A DNA stretch of 64,000 nucleotides from Mesorhizobium sp. (GTDB lineage Bacteria > Pseudomonadota > Alphaproteobacteria > Rhizobiales > Rhizobiaceae), in contig NZ_SUGA01000008.1 in NCBI RefSeq assembly GCF_004963255.1, positions 62,001-126,000 on the forward strand, given 5' to 3'. A program made the position numbers and the translations under genes. Positions 8,628-15,982 of the stretch are shown one piece after another (position 1 is the stretch's first letter; every line of letters begins with the position of its first letter). A model generated the notes under the pieces. That model had not been told where the DNA came from. It saw only the letters and a program-made list of their open reading frames with translations, and ran no database searches.

Positions 8628-8742
8628 GAGCATGATGCCGAAAAGTGTGAAGCGGTTTTTCGGACGACATCATGCTCTATCTCTTTGACTTAGAGACGGA
8701 TTCAGATTTCAGGTCGATTCGACCTGAAATCATCCGGCTCTA
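8628..8742. repeat. Composite palindromic mosaic repeat, copy 2 (GAGCATGATG arms plus second hairpin)
   Basis: The first hairpin has perfect arms GAGCATGATG (8628-8637) and CATCATGCTC (8668-8677) around the same core as the other copies, here in reverse orientation (GAAAAGTGTGAAGCGG). A linker with CTATCTCTTTGACT follows. The second hairpin (8692-8742) has inner perfect arms GATTTCAGGTCG and CGACCTGAAATC (8705-8731) and outer arms AGAG-CGGAT and ATCCG-CTCT. The element ends 13 bases before the ATG of the DUF971 gene, so it may be part of that gene's leader. The rest of the 311-base gap 8445-8755 shows nothing further. Confidence 0.85.
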
Positions 8743-8755
8743 GACAGGACCAATC

Positions 8756-9109
8756 ATGACCGCGCCAAAGGAACTCAGGGTCTCCAAGGACCGCAAGCTC
8801 TTGACCGTGACCTTTCCGGGGCATCAGCCGTTCGAATTGCCGGCGGAGTTCCTGCGCGTGGCTTCGCCGTCGGCGGAAGTGCAGGGCCATTCGCCGGAGC
8901 AGCGGGTGACGGTCCCCGGCAAGCGCGATGTCGCGATCCTCAAGATCGAGCCGGTCGGGAACTACGCGGTGCGCATCACCTTCGACGATTTCCACGACAC
9001 CGGCATCTTCACCTGGAACTATCTGCATACGCTCGGCCATGAGAAGGACCAGCGCTGGAACGCTTATCTGGCGGAGCTGGCCGAGAAGGGGCTGAGCCGG
9101 GACCGTTAG
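8756..9109 (+). CDS. DUF971 domain protein (GBBH-like N-terminal domain)
   Basis: A 117-residue protein that is essentially one DUF971 domain. The recognised features are the early RVSKDRKLLTVTFPG, LPAEFLRVASPSAEVQGH, and late TFDDFHDTGIFTWNYLHTLG motifs. The same domain forms the N-terminal zinc-binding part of gamma-butyrobetaine hydroxylases and occurs with iron-sulfur and Mrp-type proteins, but its role alone is unknown. The ATG at 8756 follows AGGACC and lies directly after the composite repeat. No operon partner is obvious, although the position near moaA may be meaningful. Confidence 0.88.
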   Translation: MTAPKELRVSKDRKLLTVTFPGHQPFELPAEFLRVASPSAEVQGHSPEQRVTVPGKRDVAILKIEPVGNYAVRITFDDFHDTGIFTWNYLHTLGHEKDQRWNAYLAELAEKGLSRDR

Positions 9110-9202
9110 CCTGGCACATCGCAATCCAATGTCGACAGCCGGCTGTCGTCAAGGCGTCATGGTCATGGGGTAGCGCCGGCAAAAGGTCAGGAGGCAAAGA
9201 AG

Positions 9203-9814
9203 ATGTCGCGCATCACATCCGTCGAACAGCTCGAGGCGCTTTACGGGCTGCCGGGCGAAGCTTCGATCGTCAAGGAGCTCGACCATGTGATTCCCGAATA
9301 CGCCGCCTTCATCGAGGCCTCGCCCTTCGTAGCGCTGGCGACCAGCAGGCCGGAAGGGCTGGATTGCTCACCGCGCGGCGATCTCGCGGGCTTCGTGCGT
9401 CTCGTCGACCAGAAGACGCTGATGATGCCGGACAGGCGCGGCAACAACCGCGCCGATTCGCTGAAGAACATCATTCGCGATCCGCGCGTCGGGCTGCTGT
9501 TTCTTGTGCCGGGCTCGGGCACCACGCTGCGCATCAACGGCCGCGCGCATATCACGACCGATGCCGGGCTTTGCGCGTCCTTCATGGTCGACGGCAAGCC
9601 GGCTCGCTCGGTCACCGTCATCGATGTCGACACGGTCTATTTCCAATGCGCCCGCGCCATCGTGCGCTCGGAACTCTGGAATCCGGCCAGGCATGTCGAC
9701 CCGAAGTCGCTGCCGACGCCCGGCCAGATCCTCGAGGTCACCAGCCGCAAGAACATCGACGGCCAGAAGTACGACCAGGAATGGCCGGAGCGGGCGAAGA
9801 AAACCATGTGGTGA
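9203..9814 (+). CDS. Pyridoxamine 5'-phosphate oxidase-family FMN-binding protein
   Basis: A 203-residue split-barrel flavin-binding protein of the PPOX class. The barrel opens with FVALATSRPEGLDCSPRGD, followed by the FMN-phosphate contact region PDRRGNNRADSLKNI. A later strand reads GTTLRINGRAHITTD. The long C-terminal extension with WNPARHVD and PTPGQILE is typical of a PPOX subgroup that is not PdxH. The ATG at 9203 follows GGAGGC. It ends 13 bases before the convergent MarR gene. The substrate is unknown; related proteins reduce quinones, F420-like or heme compounds. Confidence 0.85.
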   Translation: MSRITSVEQLEALYGLPGEASIVKELDHVIPEYAAFIEASPFVALATSRPEGLDCSPRGDLAGFVRLVDQKTLMMPDRRGNNRADSLKNIIRDPRVGLLFLVPGSGTTLRINGRAHITTDAGLCASFMVDGKPARSVTVIDVDTVYFQCARAIVRSELWNPARHVDPKSLPTPGQILEVTSRKNIDGQKYDQEWPERAKKTMW

Positions 9815-9826
9815 TTGGAAGCCGGC

Positions 9827-10279
9827 TCAGGCTTCCTTCAGAACGTCGGCGATCTTGCGCATCTGCTCGCCGATCATGTCGCATTGTTCCGGAGTCGACT
9901 GGCTCATCGCCTTCTCGATCAGCGCCATGTGAACCTTCAGCGCCTTCATCAGCAGGGCTTCGCCGGCCTCGGTGAGGTTCAGCCGCAGCACGCGCTTGTC
10001 CTTCTCGTCGCTTTCGCGGCGCAGCAGGCCGCGGGCTTCCAACTGCGGCAACAGCATCGTGATGTTGGAGCGGCCGACCAGCAGCTTGCGGGCAAGGTCG
10101 TGCTGCGACATGCCTGGATGACGGTAGAGGTTCATCAGCACGTCGAGCTGCGCCGGCTTGAGGTCGAGCGGCGCCAGCTTCACGGCCAGCGTGCGCTCCA
10201 GCACATGGCAGGCGCGCGCCACCGCCACCCAGTTGCGGAAGCGCGGGTTATCCCAGGGCAGCTCTTGCTTAATGTTCAT
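9827..10279 (-). CDS. MarR-family transcriptional regulator
   Basis: A 150-residue winged-helix regulator. The helix-turn-helix spans about residues 52-75 (MSQHDLARKLLVGRSNITMLL) and is followed by the wing with the conserved DEKDKRVLRLNLTEAG. The start at 10279 was chosen because the upstream in-frame codons to 10336 lie in the AT-rich operator region. It is divergent from the alpha/beta hydrolase gene, and its own start codon lies inside the first of two palindromic boxes, which implies autoregulation and control of the hydrolase. The effector is unknown; phenolic or lipid-like ligands are usual for the family. Confidence 0.9.
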   Translation of the reverse strand: MNIKQELPWDNPRFRNWVAVARACHVLERTLAVKLAPLDLKPAQLDVLMNLYRHPGMSQHDLARKLLVGRSNITMLLPQLEARGLLRRESDEKDKRVLRLNLTEAGEALLMKALKVHMALIEKAMSQSTPEQCDMIGEQMRKIADVLKEA

Positions 10280-10307
10280 GTTTGAACTATTATGTTCATG
10301 CTTGAAC
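10274..10307. promoter_or_regulatory. Tandem palindromic operator for the MarR regulator
   Basis: Two nearly identical 14-bp palindromes, GTTCATGTTTGAAC (10274-10287) and GTTCATGCTTGAAC (10294-10307), are spaced exactly 20 bp centre to centre, placing them on the same DNA face. They lie between the divergent marR (start 10279) and hydrolase (start 10327) genes. Identity of the two boxes, symmetry and position make a MarR dimer-pair site the best reading. Confidence 0.75.
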
Positions 10308-10326
10308 GAATGGATGGACTGCCAAT

Positions 10327-11235
10327 ATGGCATCATTTGGAATGAAGGTCATCCGGGGCGTTTTCGGCGCAGCCGAGCATGTTGCACCGCGTCTTGGCGG
10401 CCGCGCCGCGTTCGAATTGTTTTGCCGCACACCCAGTGCCAAATCGCTGAGCGACGGCGAGCGCCGTGCAGTCGAGCGTGCCTCCGCCTTCATGGCCGAG
10501 GCCCGCCATCACCGGCTGAAGACAAGGACGGATTGCATCGCCGTGCATGAATTCCGGCCGGAGCCGGGCACCGAATCGCGCGGCACGGTGCTCATCATTC
10601 ATGGCTGGCGCTCGCGCACCGAATATATGCGCGCCTTGATCGAAGGGTTCCGCGGCGCCGGCTACAAGGTCGTCTCGCTCGATTTGCCTGGGCATGGCCA
10701 TTCGCTCGGCCGCCGTCTCAACATGGTGAATGCGGTGGATGCGGCGCGGGTCGCGGGCGAATGGTTCGGCCCCTTTGCCGCCGTCGTCGGCCACTCCTTC
10801 GGCGGCGCGATTGCCGCCAATGCGGTTGCGGCCTCGGTCAAGGGCATACCGCCGCTCAAGGCGCAAAAGCTGGTGCTGATCGCGGCGCCGAGCTCGCTGC
10901 CGGCAATCTTCGACGACTTCAGCGACATGATGAATGTTGGGCCGCGTTCCCGCATCGCCATGGCGGATCGGGTGAAACATCTGTCGGGCCGGCCGCTGAG
11001 CGAGTTCACCGGCGACCGCCAGCTTGCCACGGCACCGGTGCCGACGCTGATCATCCACGCGCCGGACGATCGCGAGGTCCATGCCGACCATGCCAGGCGT
11101 TACGCGGGCGCCGGCGAGCATGTCCATCTGCATTGGGCCGATGGGCTCGGCCACCGCCGGATCCTCGCCGACAGGGATGTCGTTGCGCGAGCGGTGGGTT
11201 TCGTGACCGGTCAGCGCGAATCGATCCTGCACTAA
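10327..11235 (+). CDS. Alpha/beta hydrolase (serine esterase/lipase-like)
   Basis: A 302-residue alpha/beta-hydrolase. The oxyanion-hole motif IIHGWRSR lies near residue 92, the nucleophile elbow GHSFGG puts the catalytic Ser at 157, and an acid (ADDRE-like) and a late His (GLGHRRIL) complete the probable triad. The N-terminal 70 residues are helical and may form a membrane-proximal extension. It is divergent from the MarR gene and separated from it only by the tandem operator, so it is probably MarR-controlled. The substrate is unknown; hydrolase and MarR pairs often deal with esters of lipids or aromatic compounds. Confidence 0.88.
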   Translation: MASFGMKVIRGVFGAAEHVAPRLGGRAAFELFCRTPSAKSLSDGERRAVERASAFMAEARHHRLKTRTDCIAVHEFRPEPGTESRGTVLIIHGWRSRTEYMRALIEGFRGAGYKVVSLDLPGHGHSLGRRLNMVNAVDAARVAGEWFGPFAAVVGHSFGGAIAANAVAASVKGIPPLKAQKLVLIAAPSSLPAIFDDFSDMMNVGPRSRIAMADRVKHLSGRPLSEFTGDRQLATAPVPTLIIHAPDDREVHADHARRYAGAGEHVHLHWADGLGHRRILADRDVVARAVGFVTGQRESILH

Positions 11236-11243
11236 TCAGCCTG

Positions 11244-11645
11244 TTAGTCTGCCTTCTTTTTCTGCCCCGGCTCGACCGGCAGGCCGGCCGCCTTCCAGGC
11301 GGTGTAGCCACCGAGGATATGCTTGACCGGGGTCAAGCCCATGTCCTGCGCCGTCTTGGTGGCTAAAGCCGAGCGCCAGCCGCCGGCGCAGAAGAAAACG
11401 AAGGTCTTGCCCGAAGCGAAGAACGGCTTGTGGTAGGGGCTTTCGGGATCGATCCAGAATTCCAGCATGCCGCGCGTCACATGCTTGGCGCCGGGGATCT
11501 TGCCGTCGCGCTCGACCTCGCGCGGGTCGCGCAGGTCGACGAAGATCGTGGCGTCATCCTCCAGCAGCCCCGCTGCCTCCTCCGGCGACACGACCTCGAT
11601 CTCGGCATTCGCCTCGTCGAGAAGCTGGCGATACCCTTTCTTCAC
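11244..11645 (-). CDS. Rhodanese-like sulfurtransferase, GTG start
   Basis: A 133-residue single-domain rhodanese with VDLRDPREVERDGKIPGAKH in the first half and the active-site loop FFCAGGWRSA, placing the catalytic Cys at 86. The CxxxxR loop length fits persulfide transfer. The start is GTG at 11643-11645, preceded by GGAGG seven bases upstream; an extension to 11750 has no ribosome site and no family similarity. The helical insert MLEFWIDPESPYHKPFF is characteristic of a rhodanese subgroup found in Rhizobiales. It converges with the alpha/beta hydrolase, with an eight-base gap. Confidence 0.88.
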   Translation of the reverse strand: MKKGYRQLLDEANAEIEVVSPEEAAGLLEDDATIFVDLRDPREVERDGKIPGAKHVTRGMLEFWIDPESPYHKPFFASGKTFVFFCAGGWRSALATKTAQDMGLTPVKHILGGYTAWKAAGLPVEPGQKKKAD

Positions 11646-11835
11646 TGCGCATCCTCCAGGCCACGGCTCAAGCGACCAGGATTTCGAGCATAACGGCCGG
11701 GGTTTGTCACGTCCGAGCCGGTTCCGCCAATGTCTGGCGCAATGGCGCAAGCATCGCGGGAACCGAGGCTGGCCGCATGGGTCTCACAAGGATGTGAAAC
11801 CGTTCTGCAACATGGCCATGGAAATTTATGGAAGC

Positions 11836-11864
11836 TTAACGAAATCGGTATGAATCAGTATAGT
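11836..11864 (+). promoter_or_regulatory. Probable sigma-70 promoter of the L,D-transpeptidase gene
   Basis: TTAACG and TATAGT are separated by 17 bases in a locally AT-rich patch of the 301-base divergent gap between rhodanese and transpeptidase genes. The likely start of transcription is near 11871, about 75 bases before the ATG. No other signal was seen in the gap. Confidence 0.4.
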
Positions 11865-11946
11865 TGCGCCTTACATCCGCCATGCGGTGGGCGAGATCGT
11901 TTAGCGGCGCGGAACGGGAACCGGTGACAACCGGAGCGAGTGATTC

Positions 11947-13821
11947 ATGAAATTCCTCGGGAACAAAAAGGCGGTGCCGATCGCGATCGCGGCGACGCTT
12001 GCCCTCGGGCACCAGCCGGCAAGCGCGCAAGGGCTGTTCGACATGCTGTTCGGCGGCGGCATCCGGCACGATCCGCAGGGCGAATTTCCGCCGCCGCCGA
12101 AGCCACGCAAGATACGGCCGCCAGGAGAGGATGGCGGCAGCGTCCGAATCAGTAGCCCGACCTACAACACCTACCGGGCCGACAAGCTTGTACGCGTCGA
12201 CTTCAAGTCGCTGGTGCCTGCGACACCGCCCGCAACGGCGCAGGATGCCGCCTTTGTCCCGTCGGTGACGAGCTCCGCGTTCCGAGATGCTGTTGCCGGC
12301 CTGAGCGACTATGAGCTGTTCGCCGAGCCTGACATCGCCAAGGCGCTGATTGCCTATTACTCGGCCAATCCGGATTTCATCTGGGTGAGCGACAACGCGC
12401 CCAACAGCAGGGCACAGGATGCCGTGCGCGTGCTGGGCGAGGCGGCGAGTTATGGTCTGACGCCGGCCGACTATTCCGTCGATATCCCCGCGGCCGCGAC
12501 TTCCGCCACGCCGGAAGAGCGGACTAGGGAACTGGTCCACTTCGAGATGGCGCTGTCGGCGCGCGTGTTGCGTTATGCCCATGATGCCCAGAGCGGCCGC
12601 GTCGATCCCAACCGGATGACCGGCTATTACGATTTCCCGGCCAAGCCGTTCGATCTGGAAGGCGCGTTGAAGACGCTGGCCCATACCCAGGAAGTGCGTA
12701 CCTATCTCGAATCGCGGCATCCGCAGAACGCCGAGTACCAGGCGCTGCGCGTCGAGCTGGAGGCGCTTGAAGCCAGCGAGGAAAACGAGATCGTCGTCGA
12801 TCCCAAGCTGTTGCTCAAGCCCGGCGAGAGCAGCCCGGAACTGCCGAAGTTGCTGACGCTGATTGCCCGCAATCTCGATGACGACATGGGCGGCAGCTAC
12901 GGCGAGGTTCTTGCCAGGCTGGGCAAGAGCGAAGTCTACGAACCTGAGCTGGTGCCGGTGATCAAGGCGGTGCAGCAGCGGGAAGGCATGAAGGGCGACG
13001 GCGTCATCGGCCCGCGCACAGTGGCCTTGCTGGCCGGGGCTTCGAAAGCCGACAGGATCGAGAAGGTCAAGGTGGCGCTCGAGGAACTGCGTTGGCTGCC
13101 ATCGGATCTCGGCAGTCCACGCGTCTTCATCAACCAGCCGGCCTTCACCGCCAGCTATATCGACAATGGCGAGGAGAAGCTGAAGACCCGCGCGGTCATC
13201 GGCCGGGTCACCAACCAGACCGCCTTCTTCTACAACCAGATCAAGCAGGTTGACTTCCACCCCTATTGGGGCGTGCCGCAGTCGATCATCGTCAATGAGA
13301 TGCTGCCGAGACTGCGCAGCGATCCGGGTTATCTCGACCGGGCCGGCTATGAGGTGACGGATTCGCGCGGCAGGCAGATCCCGTCGTCGGAGGTGGACTG
13401 GGGCGCCTACGGCTCCAAGATCCCGTTCAGCGTGCGTCAGCAGCCAAGCGAGGCCAACGCGCTCGGCGAGTTGAAGATACTCTTCCCCAACAAGCACGCT
13501 ATCTACATGCACGACACACCGCAGAAGTCGTTCTTCGCGCGAGACATGCGGGCGCTCAGCCATGGCTGCATCCGCCTGCAGGATCCGCGGGGCATGGCGG
13601 CGGCGGTGCTTGGCACCTCTGTCGACGATATCGCCGAGAAGCTGAAGCACGGGCATTCGACCGAGAATGTCACACGCGTCATCCCGGTCTATGTCGCCTA
13701 TTTCACCGCCTGGCCCGACATGTCCGGCAAGGTCGAGTATTTCGACGACGTCTATGACCGCGATTCCAAGCTGATGCAGGCGCTGGACGCGACCGAAGCG
13801 GTGCGTACGCCTTCAAGCTGA
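11947..13821 (+). CDS. L,D-transpeptidase with peptidoglycan-binding domain (YcbB-like)
   Basis: A 624-residue exported murein cross-linking enzyme. It has a signal peptide (about residues 1-28, ending ASAQ) and a proline-rich linker (residues 40-60). A scaffold domain of the YcbB type follows (residues about 120-330), then a peptidoglycan-binding helix set with REGMKGDGVIGPRTVALL (near residue 350). The YkuD catalytic domain carries the motif SHGCIRLQDP with nucleophile Cys541 and an upstream His in YMHD. This is the long LdtD-type architecture, forming 3-3 cross-links, which are abundant in Rhizobiales. The next gene is convergent, with a palindromic repeat between them. Confidence 0.92.
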   Translation: MKFLGNKKAVPIAIAATLALGHQPASAQGLFDMLFGGGIRHDPQGEFPPPPKPRKIRPPGEDGGSVRISSPTYNTYRADKLVRVDFKSLVPATPPATAQDAAFVPSVTSSAFRDAVAGLSDYELFAEPDIAKALIAYYSANPDFIWVSDNAPNSRAQDAVRVLGEAASYGLTPADYSVDIPAAATSATPEERTRELVHFEMALSARVLRYAHDAQSGRVDPNRMTGYYDFPAKPFDLEGALKTLAHTQEVRTYLESRHPQNAEYQALRVELEALEASEENEIVVDPKLLLKPGESSPELPKLLTLIARNLDDDMGGSYGEVLARLGKSEVYEPELVPVIKAVQQREGMKGDGVIGPRTVALLAGASKADRIEKVKVALEELRWLPSDLGSPRVFINQPAFTASYIDNGEEKLKTRAVIGRVTNQTAFFYNQIKQVDFHPYWGVPQSIIVNEMLPRLRSDPGYLDRAGYEVTDSRGRQIPSSEVDWGAYGSKIPFSVRQQPSEANALGELKILFPNKHAIYMHDTPQKSFFARDMRALSHGCIRLQDPRGMAAAVLGTSVDDIAEKLKHGHSTENVTRVIPVYVAYFTAWPDMSGKVEYFDDVYDRDSKLMQALDATEAVRTPSS

Positions 13822-13837
13822 GCGCTGTTAACGTCAA

Positions 13838-13905
13838 GCAATTCCGGACGGAAGGCTACGGCGATGCCGCCGAGCCTGACCGCTTCACACTTTTCCTGGA
13901 ATTGC
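13838..13905. repeat. Palindromic mosaic repeat, copy 3, with an internal 26-base expansion
   Basis: Arms GCAATTCC (13838-13845) and GGAATTGC (13898-13905) and the core CCGCTTCACACTTTTC match the other copies. About 26 extra bases (GCTACGGCGATGCCGCCGAG region) separate the left arm from the core. On the minus strand the right arm is read as the last codons of the adjacent membrane-protein gene, whose TGA stop (13885-13887) lies inside the core. Confidence 0.8.
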
Positions 13906-14370
13906 TTTGATGAGCGGCCGGCGGAAGCCGGCGTCGCGCCCGGCGATCAGCCAGTAGATCAGGCCGGCCACGAGGCCGCCGCCCGCGATGATGCCGATGT
14001 CGGCCCAGCGTTCCGGGTCATCGGCGGCGTCAGGCCATATCAGCATGAAGCCGGCCGCCGCAGCGGCGGCGCCGAACAGGATATGCAGCCAGAAGCTGCG
14101 CAGCGAAAAGAATTCGGCGATCAATGCGAAGACCAGCGTCTGCATCCCCGTCAGGATAATCGTCAGGAAATAGACGAACATGCCGAGCGGCGGCACGACC
14201 AGGACGGCGACGGGGGTGAATTCCATAAGTCCGAAGTAGCCCGGCGCGTTGGGCAGCGAACTCAATATCGCGTAGATCACCACCACCGCGATCAAGCCAG
14301 CAAGCACCGCGACCAGATAGCCGGCGAGCACCATCAGGATGCGCTTCAGGACGTAGCCGATCACTGCCAT
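13885..14370 (-). CDS. Multi-spanning membrane protein of unknown function, C-terminus encoded by a repeat
   Basis: A 161-residue protein with four or five hydrophobic segments: residues about 5-35, 48-75, 92-112 and 122-148. No soluble domain or catalytic motif is visible and I do not recognise the family. The start at 14370 (MAVIGYVLK) follows a GGGGG ribosome site. The final residues KAIPGKV and the TGA stop lie in the palindromic repeat at 13838-13905, so the original C-terminus has probably been replaced by the repeat insertion. It is convergent with the L,D-transpeptidase gene. Confidence 0.7.
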   Translation of the reverse strand: MAVIGYVLKRILMVLAGYLVAVLAGLIAVVVIYAILSSLPNAPGYFGLMEFTPVAVLVVPPLGMFVYFLTIILTGMQTLVFALIAEFFSLRSFWLHILFGAAAAAAGFMLIWPDAADDPERWADIGIIAGGGLVAGLIYWLIAGRDAGFRRPLIKAIPGKV

Positions 14371-14471
14371 GCACCCCCGTGCCCGCAATCAGGAGGGCAG
14401 TCAGCCACCAAAGTTGTGACGATGCAAGGCCGGCCGCCGCGCCGGACTCCACGGCGCGGTGCCGGGGGTCC

Positions 14472-15200
14472 TCAGGCGCCACCGCACAGGTGCTGCGAGT
14501 CCGGCAGGGCCCATGCGCCTTTGGCGGCGAGGTCGACGGCGTAGTAAACCCTGCCGCGCAGATCGTCTTTCGGACAGTCGCGCGGGATGGCGATCAGGCA
14601 CATGACGACCGGATCGCCGACCTTGGAACTCGCCAGTCCCGGTTCGCGGTCGTAGGAGACCGCCGTGCCGCCATTGGTGAACGTCGCGGCGCTGCCGGCA
14701 TCCGGACTGGCGGTTTCCAGCGGGTCGTCGCCCAGCCTTGTCGTCAGCGTCTTGATGCGGGTGAAGCCGCAATTTCCGATCGACGCGGGCAGGGGCTGGT
14801 CAGTCGGCTTCGGCGTCCTTGCAGCAAAGTCGAGCGCCTTCTTGCCGATCAGCGCGATGTTGTAGTCCTGTACCCATGACGGCGCGCTGCCATATGTCTG
14901 CAGCGCATTGTTCTGGGCGCTGACGATGCAGGAAGCATCTGTCTTGCAGGCATTCCGGTCAGCGACCAACTGCCTGGCGATCTTGCGCTTGTCGCCGCCG
15001 AAGGCAGGTTCAAAACCGCCATAGGCCTTGGTGACCAAAGCGTCGATGGCTGACATTTGCGGGTCGGCGCAGATCGCCTTTTCGGTGGGCAACCGCGCCT
15101 TTCGGCAATCGAAGGACCGGCCGTCCGCCCGCGCCAGGCCGGACATACCCACAATCGATGCGGTCACAATCAGGGCGCTCGCGCAGGTATCAAGCCGCAT
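14472..15200 (-). CDS. Secreted protein with LprI/DUF1311-like N-terminal domain
   Basis: A 242-residue exported protein. The signal peptide ends ARADG near residue 25. The mature N-terminus has the DUF1311 pattern FDCRKARLPTEKAICADP, then ALVTKAYGG and RNACKTDASCI, with four conserved cysteines, as in LprI-type lysozyme-inhibitor-like domains. The C-terminal half is a distinct beta-rich region with further cysteines (GNCGF, VVMCLI, RDCP, HLCGG). The ATG at 15200 follows AGGAG. Periplasmic location is likely; a role in resistance to lysozyme is a family-level suggestion only. Confidence 0.75.
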   Translation of the reverse strand: MRLDTCASALIVTASIVGMSGLARADGRSFDCRKARLPTEKAICADPQMSAIDALVTKAYGGFEPAFGGDKRKIARQLVADRNACKTDASCIVSAQNNALQTYGSAPSWVQDYNIALIGKKALDFAARTPKPTDQPLPASIGNCGFTRIKTLTTRLGDDPLETASPDAGSAATFTNGGTAVSYDREPGLASSKVGDPVVMCLIAIPRDCPKDDLRGRVYYAVDLAAKGAWALPDSQHLCGGA

Positions 15201-15285
15201 GTTCTCCTCGGGCGCTTGTTTCGACGATCGAGTCTTTGCCGAATGCAAGTCCCGCGGAATGGCAGAGGGGGCAAGCGATCGCGGC

Positions 15286-15543
15286 CTATTTGGGCTCGCC
15301 GGTCACCGGGTCATAGGTGATTTGGACCTTGGCCTTGTCGGTGGTGTAGTAGGTGATGGTGTAGCCGTCGCTATCCCAATCGACCTCCTTCACATAGCGG
15401 AAGTCGGTGCGGTGCTCGACCTTGGCAATGATCTCCGACAGCTTCTTGGCATTTTGCGGCGGCAGTGGCTGGTCGTCCGCCGCAAAGGCCGATCCGCCGG
15501 CAAGGAAGGCCGCGATACCGGTTGCTAAAACAACAGTGCGCAT
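15286..15543 (-). CDS. Small exported PepSY-like protein
   Basis: An 85-residue protein with a signal peptide (MRTVVLATGIAAFLAGGSAFA). The mature domain of about 60 residues has a PepSY-like helix-strand pattern, KLSEIIAKVEHR then VKEVDWDSDGYTITYYTTD, and ends in VQITYDPVTGEPK. Such single-domain proteins sit in the periplasm and may modulate proteases or sensors. The start at 15543 follows GAGGG; upstream in-frame sequence to 15735 is not coding-like. It is divergent from the cyclase gene, across a 439-base gap. Confidence 0.7.
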   Translation of the reverse strand: MRTVVLATGIAAFLAGGSAFAADDQPLPPQNAKKLSEIIAKVEHRTDFRYVKEVDWDSDGYTITYYTTDKAKVQITYDPVTGEPK

Positions 15544-15982
15544 GAGAGCCCTCAAATCGCGTAATTGGCCAAGTTTCATATGGGCCTGGGTGCCGTCAGA
15601 AACCAGCACGCGGGCAGGTTGGTTCCGTAGCGTGAAAATAGCGCCTTGTGAAGCGTCTGGCTCGACATGGCCGATCCTCGGCTGGCAACAGCCAAATCCA
15701 ACATTGCCCGAGGACAAAAGAGCGCGTGATTTCAATGGGTAACGGCACGATGCGGATGTCCCTTCCGATATAACGAATGACTAACCATGCGCTGGACAGG
15801 GCGTTCGCCATATTAGCTGTTCGTGGTAGAGCTTTCGGCAAGACCCTGATAGAATTCTGGTCATAACAGGGTGGCAACAGCGCGCCGGACCTGCCGGGGA
15901 TATCCATCGGCAGACGGCGACACGTTTCTTTTGAGCGCAGGTCGCCTGTTCTGGATTGGAAGCGGGGACTGGGGGCTCAATC
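15544..15982. other. 439-base divergent intergenic region upstream of the nucleotide cyclase gene
   Basis: No coding region is supported here. The stretch 15730-15860 is AT-richer than its surroundings and should hold the promoters of the PepSY-like gene (leftward) and the cyclase gene (rightward). No TGTGA-N6-TCACA box, strong hairpin or mosaic repeat was found. Confidence 0.5.

Noticed and set aside
11836..13656. 606-residue open frame on the minus strand opposite the L,D-transpeptidase gene
   Set aside because: It is a shadow of the coding strand: Arg/His-rich composition typical of antisense frames in high-GC genes, no motif, no ribosome site.
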